This document shows positions 40,670 to 49,946 of a stretch of 64,000 nt of DNA, one piece after another. The translations under genes were made by a program, and so were the position numbers. Source of the stretch: Ideonella livida (GTDB lineage Bacteria; Pseudomonadota; Gammaproteobacteria; Burkholderiales; Burkholderiaceae_C); assembly GCF_010499455.1 (NCBI RefSeq), contig NZ_JAAGOH010000002.1, positions 267,337 through 331,336 on the forward strand. Reading direction: 5' to 3'. Numbering within the stretch: the first letter of the stretch is position 1; the number at the start of each line of letters is the position of its first letter. A model generated the notes under the pieces. That model was not told the origin of the DNA. It was given only the letters and a program-made list of their open reading frames with translations, and made no database searches.

Positions 40670-41391
40670 TCCTGGATGTCCGCGTTGTGGTAGACGTTCT
40701 GCGTGTCGTCCAGATCTTCCAGCATGTCCAGCAGCTTCTGCATGCGTGCGGCGTCATCGCCTGTCAGGGCGATGGTGTTCTCGGCACGCATGGTGACCTC
40801 GGCCACCTCGGCCTCCAGGCCGGCGGCCTTGAGGGCATCGCGCACAGCCTCGAAGTCGGCCGGTGCCGTCAGCACCTCGAAGGAGCCGTCGTCGTGGGTG
40901 ACCACGTCGTCAGCGCCGGCCTCCAGCGCAGCCTCCATCAGCTTGTCCTCGGAGGAGCCGGGGGCAAACAGCAACTGCCCGCAGTGCTTGAACTGGAAGG
41001 CCACCGAGCCTTCCGTGCCCAGGTTGCCGCCGCATTTGCTGAAAGCGTGGCGCACTTCGGCCACGGTGCGCACGCGGTTGTCGGTCATCGTGTCGACGAT
41101 GATGGCCGCGCCGCCGATGCCATAGCCCTCGTAGCGGATTTCCTCGTAGGTCACCCCTTCGAGGTTGCCCGTGGCCTTGTCCACGTTGCGCTTGATGTTG
41201 TCCGCGGGCATGTTGGCGGCCTTGGCCTTGTCGATGGCCAGCCGCAGGCGCGGGTTCATGTTGATGTCACCGCCACCCTGGCGGGCGGCGACGATGATTT
41301 CGCGGGTGATGCGGGTCCAGACCTTGCCGCGCTTCTCGTCCTGCCGGCCTTTGCGGTGCTGGATGTTGGCCCATTTGGAATGACCAGCCAT
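40666..41391 (-). CDS. yebC: YebC/PmpR-family regulatory or translation factor
   Basis: A 241-residue YebC-family protein beginning [20 protein letters not shown], the invariant family start. Other family stretches are [39 protein letters not shown], and [18 protein letters not shown]. Members were described as transcription regulators (PmpR) and more recently as factors that help ribosomes through difficult sequences such as polyproline. ATG 41391 is chosen from the family start. It opens the minus-strand run purD-acyltransferase-hemF-nadD-rsfS-rlmH-maf-rng. Confidence 0.96.
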
Positions 41392-41463
41392 GGTGTTCTG
41401 CTCCTGCTGCCGCAGCACAGCGGCCGGGCATGGGTGGGTAGGTAGGTTCTTGGATAGACTGCA

Positions 41464-41469
41464 ATTTTA
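41464..41469 (-). promoter_or_regulatory. -10 element for the yebC-purD run
   Basis: On the minus strand TAAAAT lies about 73 bp before the yebC start codon in an otherwise GC-rich divergent intergenic region. The matching -35 is weak. It is the best AT-rich hexamer in the 179-bp gap between yebC and the divergent HerA-like gene. Confidence 0.45.
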
Positions 41470-41570
41470 CTGGGCGAGCCGGACCTGCCTGGCCAAAGGC
41501 ATTGCGCCCGTGGCCACACGGCAGCTGTGCGGACCCCTTCTCCCTGTTGCCCCACCCGCTGAGACCCCCC

Positions 41571-43118
41571 ATGGCCGAGCCCCTGCTTCTTGGACAACAC
41601 GGCAGCACCCAGGTGCATCTGCTGCCCCAGCTGGCCAACCGCCACGGCCTGATCACTGGCGCCACCGGCACCGGCAAGACCATCACCCTGCAGCAGCTGG
41701 CCGAAAGCTTCTCGCAGATCGGTGTGCCGGTGTTCATGGCCGACGTCAAGGGCGACCTGACCGGTGTGACCCAGCCCGGCCGTGTCAGCCCCAAGCTGGC
41801 GGCCACCCTGCAGGAGCGCGGCCTGCCACAGCCCGATCCCGTCACCTGCCCGGCCACGCTGTGGGACGTGTTTGGCGAACAGGGCCACCCGGTGCGTGCC
41901 ACCGTCAGCGACCTGGGCCCGCTGCTGCTGGCCCGCATGCTGGCGCTCAACGAAACCCAGCAGGGCGTGCTGAACCTGGTGTTCAAGATCGCCGACGACC
42001 AGGGCCTCTTGCTGCTGGACCTGAAGGACCTGCGGGCCATGCTGCAGCACGTGGGCGACAACGCGGCCGAGTTCACCACCGAATACGGCAATGTCAGCGC
42101 CGCCAGCATCGGTGCCATCCAGCGCGGGCTGCTGCAGATTGAGCAGCAGGGCGGCGACCGCTTCTTCGGCGAGCCCATGCTCGACATCGCCGACTTCATG
42201 CAGACGGTGGACGGCAAGGGCGTGATCAACATCCTGGCGGCCGAGAAGCTGATGGCGGCGCCGCGCCTGTACGCGACCTTCCTGCTGTGGATGCTCTCGG
42301 AGCTGTTCGAGACCTTGCCCGAGGTGGGGGACCTGGACAAGCCCAAGCTGGTGTTCTTCTTCGACGAGGCCCACCTGCTGTTCAAGGACGCACCGGCCGT
42401 GCTGGTCGAGCGCATCGAGCTGGTGGTGCGCCTGGTGCGTTCCAAGGGTGTGGGCGTGTACTTCGTGACCCAGAACCCGCTGGACGTGCCCGACACCATC
42501 CTGGGCCAGCTGGGCAACCGGGTGCAGCACGCGCTGCGCGCCTTCACCCCGCGCGACCAGAAGGCGGTCAAGTCGGCCGCCGAGACCATGCGCGCCAACC
42601 CCGCCCTGGACCTGGCCACCGCCATCACCGAGCTGGGCGTGGGCGAGGCCCTGGTGAGCTGCCTGGACGACAAGGGGCGACCCTGCGTGACGCAGCGGGT
42701 GTGGATGCGTCCGCCCGGCAGCCAGATCGGCCCCATCAGCCCCGAGCAGCGGCAGGCCTTGCGCCAGGACTCGCTGGTGGCCGGCGTCTATGAGCAGGTG
42801 GTGGACCGGGAGTCTGCCTACGAGAAGCTCAAGGGCCGGGCCGTCCACAGCGGTGAGCTGGCTGCCCAGGCCCGCGGGGCCGCACGCGAGCAGGCCCAGG
42901 GCGCCGCCGAGGAAGCCGGCGGTGGCCTGATGGGCGGTCTGGGTGAGCTGCTGTTCGGCAGCACCGGCCCGCGGGGCGGCCAGCGTGACGGCCTGGCCCA
43001 GGTGCTGATCCGCTCCACGGTGCGCACCGTGGGCTCCGCCGTGGGCCGCGAGATCGTCCGCGGCGTGCTGGGCTCCCTGCTGGGCGGCAGCAGCGGTGGC
43101 GGACGCCGCCGGCGTTGA
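41571..43118 (+). CDS. HerA-like P-loop ATPase (DUF853 family)
   Basis: A 515-residue ATPase of the HerA/FtsK superfamily, DUF853 branch (E. coli YjgR type). Walker A is GATGTGKT at residues 30-37, Walker [13 protein letters not shown], and family stretches include [70 protein letters not shown]. The C-terminal 90 residues are Gly/Ala-rich, ending [14 protein letters not shown], probably flexible. The cellular role of this branch is unknown. The start is ATG 41571 as the domain begins at once. It is divergent from yebC. Confidence 0.93.
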   Translation: MAEPLLLGQHGSTQVHLLPQLANRHGLITGATGTGKTITLQQLAESFSQIGVPVFMADVKGDLTGVTQPGRVSPKLAATLQERGLPQPDPVTCPATLWDVFGEQGHPVRATVSDLGPLLLARMLALNETQQGVLNLVFKIADDQGLLLLDLKDLRAMLQHVGDNAAEFTTEYGNVSAASIGAIQRGLLQIEQQGGDRFFGEPMLDIADFMQTVDGKGVINILAAEKLMAAPRLYATFLLWMLSELFETLPEVGDLDKPKLVFFFDEAHLLFKDAPAVLVERIELVVRLVRSKGVGVYFVTQNPLDVPDTILGQLGNRVQHALRAFTPRDQKAVKSAAETMRANPALDLATAITELGVGEALVSCLDDKGRPCVTQRVWMRPPGSQIGPISPEQRQALRQDSLVAGVYEQVVDRESAYEKLKGRAVHSGELAAQARGAAREQAQGAAEEAGGGLMGGLGELLFGSTGPRGGQRDGLAQVLIRSTVRTVGSAVGREIVRGVLGSLLGGSSGGGRRRR

Positions 43119-43291
43119 CGGGGACCTGACCGGGCGCCCACCCCGGTTCGCACCGGGCTGTCGCAACAGCAAGGGTTAACCCCGACCACGGGACGGCACC
43201 TGCCTTGACCCCCATCAGCCGGAGGTGCCCCCCGGCTCTCCATGATCCCTGCCCCACAGCAAGCACCGCCTGGGGCGGACGAGGAGAACCG

Positions 43292-43750
43292 ATGGGAATC
43301 ACGTGGACGACCGACCTCAACACCGGCATCGAGGTCATCGACAACCAGCACCGGCGCATCGTCGAGTACATCAACCAGCTGGAGCAGGCGGCGCTGCGGC
43401 GCGACATGCCCTCGGTGGGCCGGGTGTTGGAGGACCTGGTGGACTACACCCAGTCCCACTTCGCGTTCGAGGAAAGCCTGCAGGAGGAAGTGGGCTACCA
43501 GTACGCCAAGCCGCATAAGGCGGTGCATGAGATGTTCATCAAACGCGTCAGCGGCTACCAGCAGCGCCACGCCGCCGGGGAGAACGTCATCGAGGCGCTG
43601 CACACCATGCTGAGCACCTGGTTGATCCACCACATCAAGCGCGACGACATGGCGTATGTGCGGGAGGTGGGGGTCAAGGCCCAGGCGGCCACCCAGCCCA
43701 CACAGACCGGTGGCTGGCTGGGGCGCTCACTCAAGCGCTTCTTCGGCTGA
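43292..43750 (+). CDS. Bacteriohemerythrin
   Basis: A 152-residue single-domain hemerythrin, an O2-binding di-iron protein. The iron ligands are recognisable: His in VIDNQHRRIVEYINQL, HFAFEESLQEE with His and Glu, HKAVHEMFIKRV, and HHIKRDDMAYV near the C-terminus. The last 25 residues form a basic tail (LGRSLKRFFG). AGGAG lies 6 bases before ATG 43292. Single-domain bacteriohemerythrins serve in oxygen delivery, sensing or scavenging; no partner gene is adjacent. Confidence 0.95.
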   Translation: MGITWTTDLNTGIEVIDNQHRRIVEYINQLEQAALRRDMPSVGRVLEDLVDYTQSHFAFEESLQEEVGYQYAKPHKAVHEMFIKRVSGYQQRHAAGENVIEALHTMLSTWLIHHIKRDDMAYVREVGVKAQAATQPTQTGGWLGRSLKRFFG

Positions 43751-43757
43751 TCCTGTC

Positions 43758-43786
43758 GCCGGCGGGCCGTTCCCAGGCCCGCCGGC
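43758..43786 (+). terminator. Long GC hairpin after the hemerythrin gene
   Basis: GCCGGCGGGC (43758-43767) and GCCCGCCGGC (43777-43786) form a perfect 10-bp stem with a 9-base loop, starting 7 bp after the stop codon. No T-run follows. It may end or stabilise the hemerythrin transcript. Confidence 0.45.
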
Positions 43787-43919
43787 GGCTGCAGCTCGCG
43801 CCGCGGCAGCGCCGGTTCACGCCGAAAACGCCCACCTCATCGCGGCCCGCTCGCGGTGGCCACAGGCCACGCCCACACTGGCGTCCATGCCCTGTCCCCA
43901 CCGCCCCAAGGAGCCCGCG

Positions 43920-44543
43920 ATGTCTGACTTCACCCCCACAGGCCGGCGTCACGCCACCACCCTGCTGCTCATCGGCTTGCTGGTCGGCGCCGCGCCCGCC
44001 TGGGCGCAGGCGCCCACGGCCGCACCGGCGGTGCCGTCGGCCTCAGCCGCACCGGCCGCCACGCCCCTGAGCCCGGCGCTGAGTACCGCCTTCGGCCAGT
44101 TCCAGCGGGCCGCCGAGGGCGACAAGGAGGCGATGGAAGCCGCCGCCGAGGCCCTGGCGGCCGCCCTGCGCCAGCAGCCCGCCAACCTGACCCTCCTGGC
44201 CTATGCAGGCGCCTCGCAGACCATGCTGGCCAACACCACGATGCTGCCCTGGAAGAAGATGCGCTTTGCCGACGACGGCCTGGCGCAGCTGGACAAGGCG
44301 CTGGCCCAGCTGAACGCCGCCCACGAGGCCCCGGACCTGCGTGGCGTGCCCACGGTGCTGGAGGTCAAGCTCCTGGCCGCCAACACCTTCCTGGCGGTGC
44401 CGGGCTTCTTCAACCGCAGCGAGCGCGGCGCCCGCCTGCTCCATGAAGTGCTGCGCAACCCCCTGTTGGCCAGCGCGCCGGCCAGCTTCAAGGAGTCGGT
44501 GGCCGCCGCACAGAAGCGCCACGCCGACAAGCTGGGCCGCTGA
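43920..44543 (+). CDS. Exported helical protein, possibly TPR-like, first gene of an envelope cassette
   Basis: A 207-residue protein with signal peptide (TTLLLIGLLVGAAPAWA, cleavage after AQA near 31). A Pro/Ala-rich stretch follows, then a helical region with hints of TPR units: FQRAAEGDKEAMEAAAEALA, LRQQPANLTLLAYAGASQ, DDGLAQLDKALAQL, and LRGVPTVLEVKLLAANTFLAV. I do not recognise a named family. AAGGAG lies just before ATG 43920. It precedes the ABC ATPase by 75 bp on the same strand and probably belongs to the same transport cassette as a periplasmic accessory (inference). Confidence 0.75.
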   Translation: MSDFTPTGRRHATTLLLIGLLVGAAPAWAQAPTAAPAVPSASAAPAATPLSPALSTAFGQFQRAAEGDKEAMEAAAEALAAALRQQPANLTLLAYAGASQTMLANTTMLPWKKMRFADDGLAQLDKALAQLNAAHEAPDLRGVPTVLEVKLLAANTFLAVPGFFNRSERGARLLHEVLRNPLLASAPASFKESVAAAQKRHADKLGR

Positions 44544-44618
44544 ACCCACCGCCCCAGACCCGGGGCGGCCCCGCCACCCGCGGCCCCCATCCGGCCCCCC
44601 CCTGAATTGAAAGCTGCC

Positions 44619-45326
44619 ATGACCGCCAATTTCCCTGTGCTGCGCCTGCGCGGCCTGCACAAGACCTACCAGCTCGGCACCCACCGGGTGCCCGCCCTGC
44701 GCGGCGTGAACCTGGACGTGCTGCCCGGCGAGATGCTGGCCTTGACCGGTCCCTCCGGCAGCGGCAAGAGCACCCTCCTCAACCTGGCCGGCCTGATCGA
44801 CCAGGCCGATGCAGGGGACATCGACTTCCACGGCCAGTCCGTCCAGGGCCTGTCCGAGGCGGCGCTCACGCTGCTGCGGCGCGAGTCCATCGGCTTCATC
44901 TTCCAGAGCTTCAACCTGGTGCCGGTGATGACCGTGGCCGACAACGTGGACTTCCCGCTGTTCCTGGCCGGCGTGCCCCTGGCCGAGCGCCAGGCCCGCG
45001 TGGCCCAGGCGCTCGACGGCGTGGGGCTGGCCGAGTTCGCCCACCACCGCCCGGACGCGCTGTCTGGCGGCCAGCGCCAACGTGTGGCCGTGGCCCGCGC
45101 CCTGGTCAAGCGGCCCCGCCTGGTCATCGCCGACGAACCCACCGCCAGCCTGGACTCCCACACCGCCGAGCAGGTGCTGGACCTGATGCGCGAGCGCTGC
45201 CATGCCGAGGGCGCCGCCTTCCTGATCGCCACGCACGACCACCGGGTGGTGCGCCGCTGCGACCGTGTCATCACCCTGCTGGACGGCCAAATCGCCGACC
45301 GCGCTGAAGAAAGCCTCGTCGCATGA
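44619..45326 (+). CDS. LolD/MacB-type ABC transporter ATPase
   Basis: A 235-residue ATPase with all motifs: Walker A GPSGSGKST, Q-loop FIFQSFNLVPVMTV, signature LSGGQRQRVAVARAL, Walker B LVIADEPTASLDS, H-loop ATHDHRVV. The preceding LHKTYQLGTHRVPALRGV and the LNLAGLIDQADAG stretch are typical of ATPases that drive FtsX-type mechanotransmitting permeases (LolCDE, MacB). ATG 44619 is chosen; a TTG start at 44607 is possible. Its stop overlaps the permease start (ATGA), so both are made together. Confidence 0.93.
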   Translation: MTANFPVLRLRGLHKTYQLGTHRVPALRGVNLDVLPGEMLALTGPSGSGKSTLLNLAGLIDQADAGDIDFHGQSVQGLSEAALTLLRRESIGFIFQSFNLVPVMTVADNVDFPLFLAGVPLAERQARVAQALDGVGLAEFAHHRPDALSGGQRQRVAVARALVKRPRLVIADEPTASLDSHTAEQVLDLMRERCHAEGAAFLIATHDHRVVRRCDRVITLLDGQIADRAEESLVA

Positions 45327-46552
45327 TCGCCACCCTCTTCTCCCCGGCCTGGCTGCGCTTTGCCTGGCTCAACACCCTGCGCAACCGCCGGCGCTCGGCC
45401 GTCACGGTCAGCATCGCCGCCCTGGGCACCGCCGCCGTGCTGCTGGCCGGGGGCTTTGCCCTGTCCACCTACCAGGCGCTGGCCGAGGCTTCAGCCCGCA
45501 CCACCGGCCACCTCATCGTGGGCCAGCCCGCCCTGTTTGAACGCGAGGAAGACACGCCCATGGAACTGGGCCTGTCGGATGTGGACACCCTCAAGGCCCA
45601 GCTCCTGGCCGACCCGGCGGTGCGCAGCGTGCTGCCCCGGGTGGATTTCAACGGCCTGATCAGCAACGGCGACAAGTCCACGGTGATGATCGCCGCCGGC
45701 ATCGACCCGGACGCCGAGTTCGCCGTCAAGGGCCCTTTCCTCAGCGTCAAGGCCGGGCAGGTGCTGGCCGGCGACGACCGCGCCCAGGTCATGCTGGGCG
45801 TGGACCTGGCCAAGTCCTTGAAGGCCAGCCCCGGCAGCGGCCTGACCCTGCTGGTCAGCACCAGCGAAGGTGCCATGAACGCGCTGGATGTGACCGTCAA
45901 GGGCGTGTTCTCCACCGGCGTGCCCGACATCGACAAGCGCCTGGTCTACACCGACGTGACCACCGCCCAGCAGCTGCTGGTGACGCAGAAGGTCTCCCGC
46001 CTGGGCGTGTTCCTCCACCGCATGGACGACACCAACCCGGCGCACGACCGCCTGCAGGCGGCACTGCCCCAGCTCAAGCTTCGCACCTGGCAGGAAGAGG
46101 CGGTGTTCTACCGCAGCGTCAAGGACCTCTACAACCGCATCTTCGGCGCCCTGGGCCTGATCATCGCCGTCATCGTGGTCTTCGTCGTGGCCAACGCCAT
46201 GGCCATGGCCATCATCGAACGCACCCGGGAAGTGGGCACCCTGCGCGCCATGGGCACCCAGCCCGGCCAGCTGGTGGGCAGCTTCGCCCTGGAGGGCATG
46301 GTGCTGGGCGGCGTGGGCGCCGCAGGCGGCGCGCTCCTCGCCCTGGCGGTGGCCATCGGCCTGCTGGTGTTTCCGGTGCAGATGCCGCCGCCACCCGGCC
46401 GCTCTGAAGGCTACCCGCTGATCATCGCCATCGAGCCGCTGATGTACGCCATCACCGTCTCCGGCATGGTGGCCCTGGCCATGCTGGCCGCGGCCTGGGT
46501 GGCGCGCCGCACCGTCACCCGCCCGGTGGTGGACGCTCTGGCCCATGTCTGA
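45323..46552 (+). CDS. FtsX-family ABC permease (LolC/MacB-like)
   Basis: A 409-residue permease with the MacB/LolC layout: one N-terminal helix (LNTLRNRRRSAVTVSIAALG), a periplasmic domain (about 50-280) starting with ARTTGHLIVGQPALFE, and three C-terminal helices containing FVVANAMAMAIIERTREVGTLRAMG, the FtsX signature. It is translationally coupled to the ATPase. A single permease gene implies a homodimer, unlike the LolC/LolE pair. The following gene encodes a LolA-like protein, which suggests that the pump extracts a lipid or lipoprotein from the inner membrane (inference). Confidence 0.93.
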   Translation: MIATLFSPAWLRFAWLNTLRNRRRSAVTVSIAALGTAAVLLAGGFALSTYQALAEASARTTGHLIVGQPALFEREEDTPMELGLSDVDTLKAQLLADPAVRSVLPRVDFNGLISNGDKSTVMIAAGIDPDAEFAVKGPFLSVKAGQVLAGDDRAQVMLGVDLAKSLKASPGSGLTLLVSTSEGAMNALDVTVKGVFSTGVPDIDKRLVYTDVTTAQQLLVTQKVSRLGVFLHRMDDTNPAHDRLQAALPQLKLRTWQEEAVFYRSVKDLYNRIFGALGLIIAVIVVFVVANAMAMAIIERTREVGTLRAMGTQPGQLVGSFALEGMVLGGVGAAGGALLALAVAIGLLVFPVQMPPPPGRSEGYPLIIAIEPLMYAITVSGMVALAMLAAAWVARRTVTRPVVDALAHV

Positions 46553-46577
46553 CATCCCCACGCACGGAATTCCTGCC

Positions 46578-47360
46578 ATGTCCCTCCATCACGCCATGCC
46601 CCGACTGGTGGGCACCCTCGCCCTGGCGGGTGCCTGCGTTGCGGCCCCGATCGCTCAGGCCGCCCCGGATGCCACCACCCTGGTGCGCCACGCCGATGAC
46701 TACCGCACCGGCCAGACCCACCTGCAGGTGGAGACCCGCGTCACCACCGTGGGGCGCGACGGCCAGGCCGACAAGGAGCGCCTCTACACCGTCTTCGTCA
46801 CCGACCAGCGCCGCGCCCTGGTGCTGATGAAGAGCCCGGCCGATGCGGGCCAGAAAGTGCTGATGCTGGCCGACGACTTCTGGCTGCTGATGCCAGGGAG
46901 CCAGCGCCCCATGCGCATCACCGCCTCGCAGAAGCTGCTGGGCGACGCCTCCACCGGCGACATCGCCACCATGAGCTGGTCGGAGGACTACGCCGCCACC
47001 CTGGTGGGTGAAGAGACCTGCCTGCCCGACGCCGAGGCCGGCGCCAACCCGCGGCGCTGCCTGCACCTGAGCCTGCAGGCCAACCGCAAAGGGGTGAGTT
47101 ATGCCCGCATCGAGCTGTGGGTGGGGCTGCAGCGCCACGAGCCGGTGCGGGCCGACCTGTACGTGCACAGTGACAAGCTGGCCAAGCAGGCGCGCTTCAC
47201 CCTCGACAAGGCCGGCAAGCAGGTGGAGGAGATGCAGCTCCAGGACCAGCTCTCCCACCACAAGCTCACCCGCATCCAGTACCTGGCCCGCCACGCCCGA
47301 CAAGTGCCCGACACCTGGCTCAACCCCATGTTCCTGGCCCGCAACCCCAGCCTGGAATGA
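46578..47360 (+). CDS. LolA-like outer-membrane lipoprotein-sorting family protein
   Basis: About 260 residues with a signal peptide ending near AQA. The mature region matches the LolA-like family (PF17131 type): HADDYRTGQTHLQVETRVTT, ALVLMKSPADAGQKVLMLAD, FWLLMPGSQRPMRITASQ, LLGDASTGDIATMSWSEDY, and LSHHKLTRIQYLARHARQVPDT. The fold is an open beta-barrel that holds acyl chains in LolA. ATG 46578 gives the neatest signal peptide; ATG 46545, overlapping the permease, adds 11 residues. The stop overlaps the next start (ATGA). It probably ferries a hydrophobic cargo delivered by the ABC pump (inference). Confidence 0.88.
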   Translation: MSLHHAMPRLVGTLALAGACVAAPIAQAAPDATTLVRHADDYRTGQTHLQVETRVTTVGRDGQADKERLYTVFVTDQRRALVLMKSPADAGQKVLMLADDFWLLMPGSQRPMRITASQKLLGDASTGDIATMSWSEDYAATLVGEETCLPDAEAGANPRRCLHLSLQANRKGVSYARIELWVGLQRHEPVRADLYVHSDKLAKQARFTLDKAGKQVEEMQLQDQLSHHKLTRIQYLARHARQVPDTWLNPMFLARNPSLE

Positions 47361-48652
47361 GGACCGACATGCCACGCCACCTTCCCCTGTGCCTCATCTT
47401 GGCCACGCTGGCGGTCTGGCCCGCAGCACGCGCCCAGAGTCAGGCCCTGAGCCTGGGCGGTGAGCTGCGCCTGCTGGCCACCGACCGCCAAGCCGCGGCC
47501 GCCGGCCCGCTGGCGGCCGCCCACGCCCTGCAGCCGACACGGGAAGACACCCCGCCCTCCAGCGCCGCCGTGGAGGCTGAAGTCACGGCCCGGTGGCGGG
47601 GCCTTCAGGCCCAACTGCTGCTGCAGCACGAGCGCCCCACGGGCGGGCCGGGGCACAGCCAAGCCCGGTTCAATGAACTGCATGCCAGTGCCGACCTGGG
47701 CCCCTGGCAGCTCAGCGCCGGCCGCAAGGTGGTGAGCTGGGACGTGGGCTACGCCTTTCGCCCCAATGACATGGTGCAGCAAGAGCAGCGGCGCGGCCTG
47801 CTGGGCACCGCGCCTCAAGGCCAGCCCTTGTTGCAGGCCGAATGGTTCGGCGCCGACCAGGCCCTCAGCCTGGTCTGGGCCCACCCCCGCACCGAAGCCG
47901 CCCAGGCCCCCCGCGAGGGTACCGCCGAACAGGCCCTGGCCCTGCGCGCCTACCAACGCCTGGGCGCGGCCGACCTTTATGCTTTCGCCCGCCAGGGCCA
48001 TGACCTGGGCGCCGCGGCTGGCCTGGCCGCCAGCTGGGTGCCGGGCGAGGCGCTGGAACTGCACGCCAGCGCCCGCTGGCAGGCCCATCACCGCGCCTGG
48101 CAGTTCAGCGGCATGGCCCCTGAAACCTTGGCCACCGCCAGCCCCTGGCGCCTGGCACGCCACGGCAGCGCAGGCCAGCTGCTGCTGGGCGGCCAGTGGA
48201 CCGGCGCCGCCGGCCAAAGCCTGATGGCCGAAGCCTGGCACGACGCCACCGCCCCCAGCGCCGCCCAATGGCGCGACTGGCGCGCTCGCAACGCGACCCT
48301 GACCCAGCTGCCGGCACACCTGCCCGCCTCGCTGCTGCCGGCGGTGGCCGGCAACCTGGCTTGGCAGACCGACCCCCTGTCCACCCTGGCCCTCTCCAGC
48401 CTGCAGCGCAAGAGCGTCTTCCTGCGGACCAGCTGGCAGCCGCCTGAGCTGGGCAGCGCCTGGCAATTCAGCCTGGACACCCTGATCCACCCCGACGACC
48501 ACGGCCGGCTGCTCACCACCGCCGCCCAGTGGCAGGGCGACCGCTGGAAACTCAACGCCGCCTGGCGCCAGACCGGCGGCCCCCGGGACAGCGTGCTGGC
48601 CCAACTGCCCACCCGCCGCACCTTGTTGGGCGCCGCCACACTGGCGTTCTGA
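47357..48652 (+). CDS. Exported beta-rich protein, probable outer-membrane component of the cassette
   Basis: A 431-residue protein with a signal peptide (LCLILATLAVWPAARAQ). Alternating polar/hydrophobic strands such as GGELRLLATDRQ, ADLYAFARQGHDLGA, ELHASARWQAHHRAW and WKLNAAWRQTGG, and the C-terminal Phe (LLGAATLAF), are typical of outer-membrane beta-barrels recognised by BamA. A conserved-looking stretch is RKVVSWDVGYAFRPNDMVQQEQ, seen in barrel proteins that accompany LolA-like/ABC loci. I cannot give it a family name. It overlaps the LolA-like gene by 4 bp, so it is translated as part of the same unit. Confidence 0.75.
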   Translation: MRTDMPRHLPLCLILATLAVWPAARAQSQALSLGGELRLLATDRQAAAAGPLAAAHALQPTREDTPPSSAAVEAEVTARWRGLQAQLLLQHERPTGGPGHSQARFNELHASADLGPWQLSAGRKVVSWDVGYAFRPNDMVQQEQRRGLLGTAPQGQPLLQAEWFGADQALSLVWAHPRTEAAQAPREGTAEQALALRAYQRLGAADLYAFARQGHDLGAAAGLAASWVPGEALELHASARWQAHHRAWQFSGMAPETLATASPWRLARHGSAGQLLLGGQWTGAAGQSLMAEAWHDATAPSAAQWRDWRARNATLTQLPAHLPASLLPAVAGNLAWQTDPLSTLALSSLQRKSVFLRTSWQPPELGSAWQFSLDTLIHPDDHGRLLTTAAQWQGDRWKLNAAWRQTGGPRDSVLAQLPTRRTLLGAATLAF

Positions 48653-48762
48653 ACGCCGCAGGCCCGGGCGGCCACGGCATCTGGCAACAGCCCCGCAGCG
48701 ATTCACCCGTGGCACCACGGCCTGGGGCGGATCTGAACCTGAGCACGCCACAATCTTCTGCC

Positions 48763-49929
48763 ATGCCCCCTCCAGACGCCCCGTGCCAGCCGGCGTACCA
48801 CCCCAGCTGGTGGCGCATCTTCTTCATCACCCAGGGGTTGTGCCTGGGCATTGGCGTGCTGCTGGTCTTCCTGGCCGGCTGGGGCTTTGCCCATGTCAAC
48901 CTGGTGTTCTCGTTCTGCATCGGCAACGCCACCTCGGCCTTCATCAACGGCGGACGCTGGCTGGTGTGGCATCACCTTGTGCGCACGCCGCAGGGACGGC
49001 AGGCCGCCCTGGACCGCGGCTGGATCGGCTGGCGCTGGACCGTGCCGCTGCTGCTGCTGGGCACGCTGCTGGGCTACGAGCTGGGCGCAGCGCTGGGCGG
49101 CGCACTCACCGGCTACCGGCACCACAGCCTGTTTTCCGCACCGGTGCAGGAGTGGGGCCTGAGCGGCCTGTTCACCCTCCTGGCCTCGGTCGGCCTGACC
49201 TGGTTCTTCCACAGCCGCGCCCGCATCGCCCAGGCCGAGCAGCAGGCCGCCGACGTGGCCCGGCTGGCGGCCGAGACCCAGCTCACCCTGCTGCAGAGCC
49301 AGCTGGAGCCGCACATGATGTTCAACACGCTGGCCAACCTGCGCGCCCTCATCGGCGTGGACCCGGTGCGGGCACAGCAGATGCTGGACCACCTGATCGA
49401 CTTTCTGCGCGCCACGTTGCAAGCCAGCCGCACCGGCGCCCACCCCTTGTCGGCCGAATTTCAGCGCGTTGCCGACTACCTGGCGCTCATGCAAATCCGC
49501 ATGGGTCCGCGGCTGCAGACCCAACTGGACCTGCCCGAGGAACTGGCCAGCCTGCCCGTGCCACCGCTGCTGCTGCAGCCGCTGGTGGAAAACGCCATCA
49601 AGCACGGCCTGGAGCCCCAGCGCCGCGGCGGCCTGATCCATGTGCAGGCCCTGCGCGAAGGCGACGCGCTGCTGCTGCGGGTGGAGGACAGCGGCCGCGG
49701 ACTGGCCGCCGCCCAGGCCGGCCAGGCTGGCCCGGCCGCGGCAGGCAGCCCCGTGCCGGGCACCGGCTTCGGCACCCGCCAGGTGCAGGAGCGCCTGAGC
49801 ACCCTGTACGGCGAGCGCGCCCGCTTCACGCTGAGTGACCGCCCGTCCACCACCAGCCCGGCGGCCCCGGGCACCCGGGCTGAAATCCGCCTGCCTTGCC
49901 CGCCCCGGCCCACCACCGGCCCCGCCTGA
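48763..49929 (+). CDS. LytS/YehU-type sensor histidine kinase
   Basis: A 388-residue membrane kinase. Four hydrophobic segments occupy about residues 18-160; no periplasmic domain is evident. The His_kinase motif is QSQLEPHMMFNTLANLRAL with His184, and the ATPase domain shows LLLQPLVENAIKHGLEP (N-box) and VEDSGRGL with GTGFGTRQVQERL. These are the features of the LytS/AlgZ branch. ATG 48763 is chosen. The gene for the LytTR regulator begins 17 bp after its stop. It follows the envelope cassette by 110 bp on the same strand, so it may sense the envelope state that the cassette serves. Confidence 0.92.
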   Translation: MPPPDAPCQPAYHPSWWRIFFITQGLCLGIGVLLVFLAGWGFAHVNLVFSFCIGNATSAFINGGRWLVWHHLVRTPQGRQAALDRGWIGWRWTVPLLLLGTLLGYELGAALGGALTGYRHHSLFSAPVQEWGLSGLFTLLASVGLTWFFHSRARIAQAEQQAADVARLAAETQLTLLQSQLEPHMMFNTLANLRALIGVDPVRAQQMLDHLIDFLRATLQASRTGAHPLSAEFQRVADYLALMQIRMGPRLQTQLDLPEELASLPVPPLLLQPLVENAIKHGLEPQRRGGLIHVQALREGDALLLRVEDSGRGLAAAQAGQAGPAAAGSPVPGTGFGTRQVQERLSTLYGERARFTLSDRPSTTSPAAPGTRAEIRLPCPPRPTTGPA

Positions 49930-49946
49930 CCTCCGTTTCCCCGCCC

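Noticed and set aside
47100..48751. Antisense frame of 550 codons over the barrel gene.
   Set aside because: Gly/Gln/Val-rich shadow; the plus frame has a signal peptide, overlaps its neighbour by ATGA and has a barrel-type C-terminal Phe.
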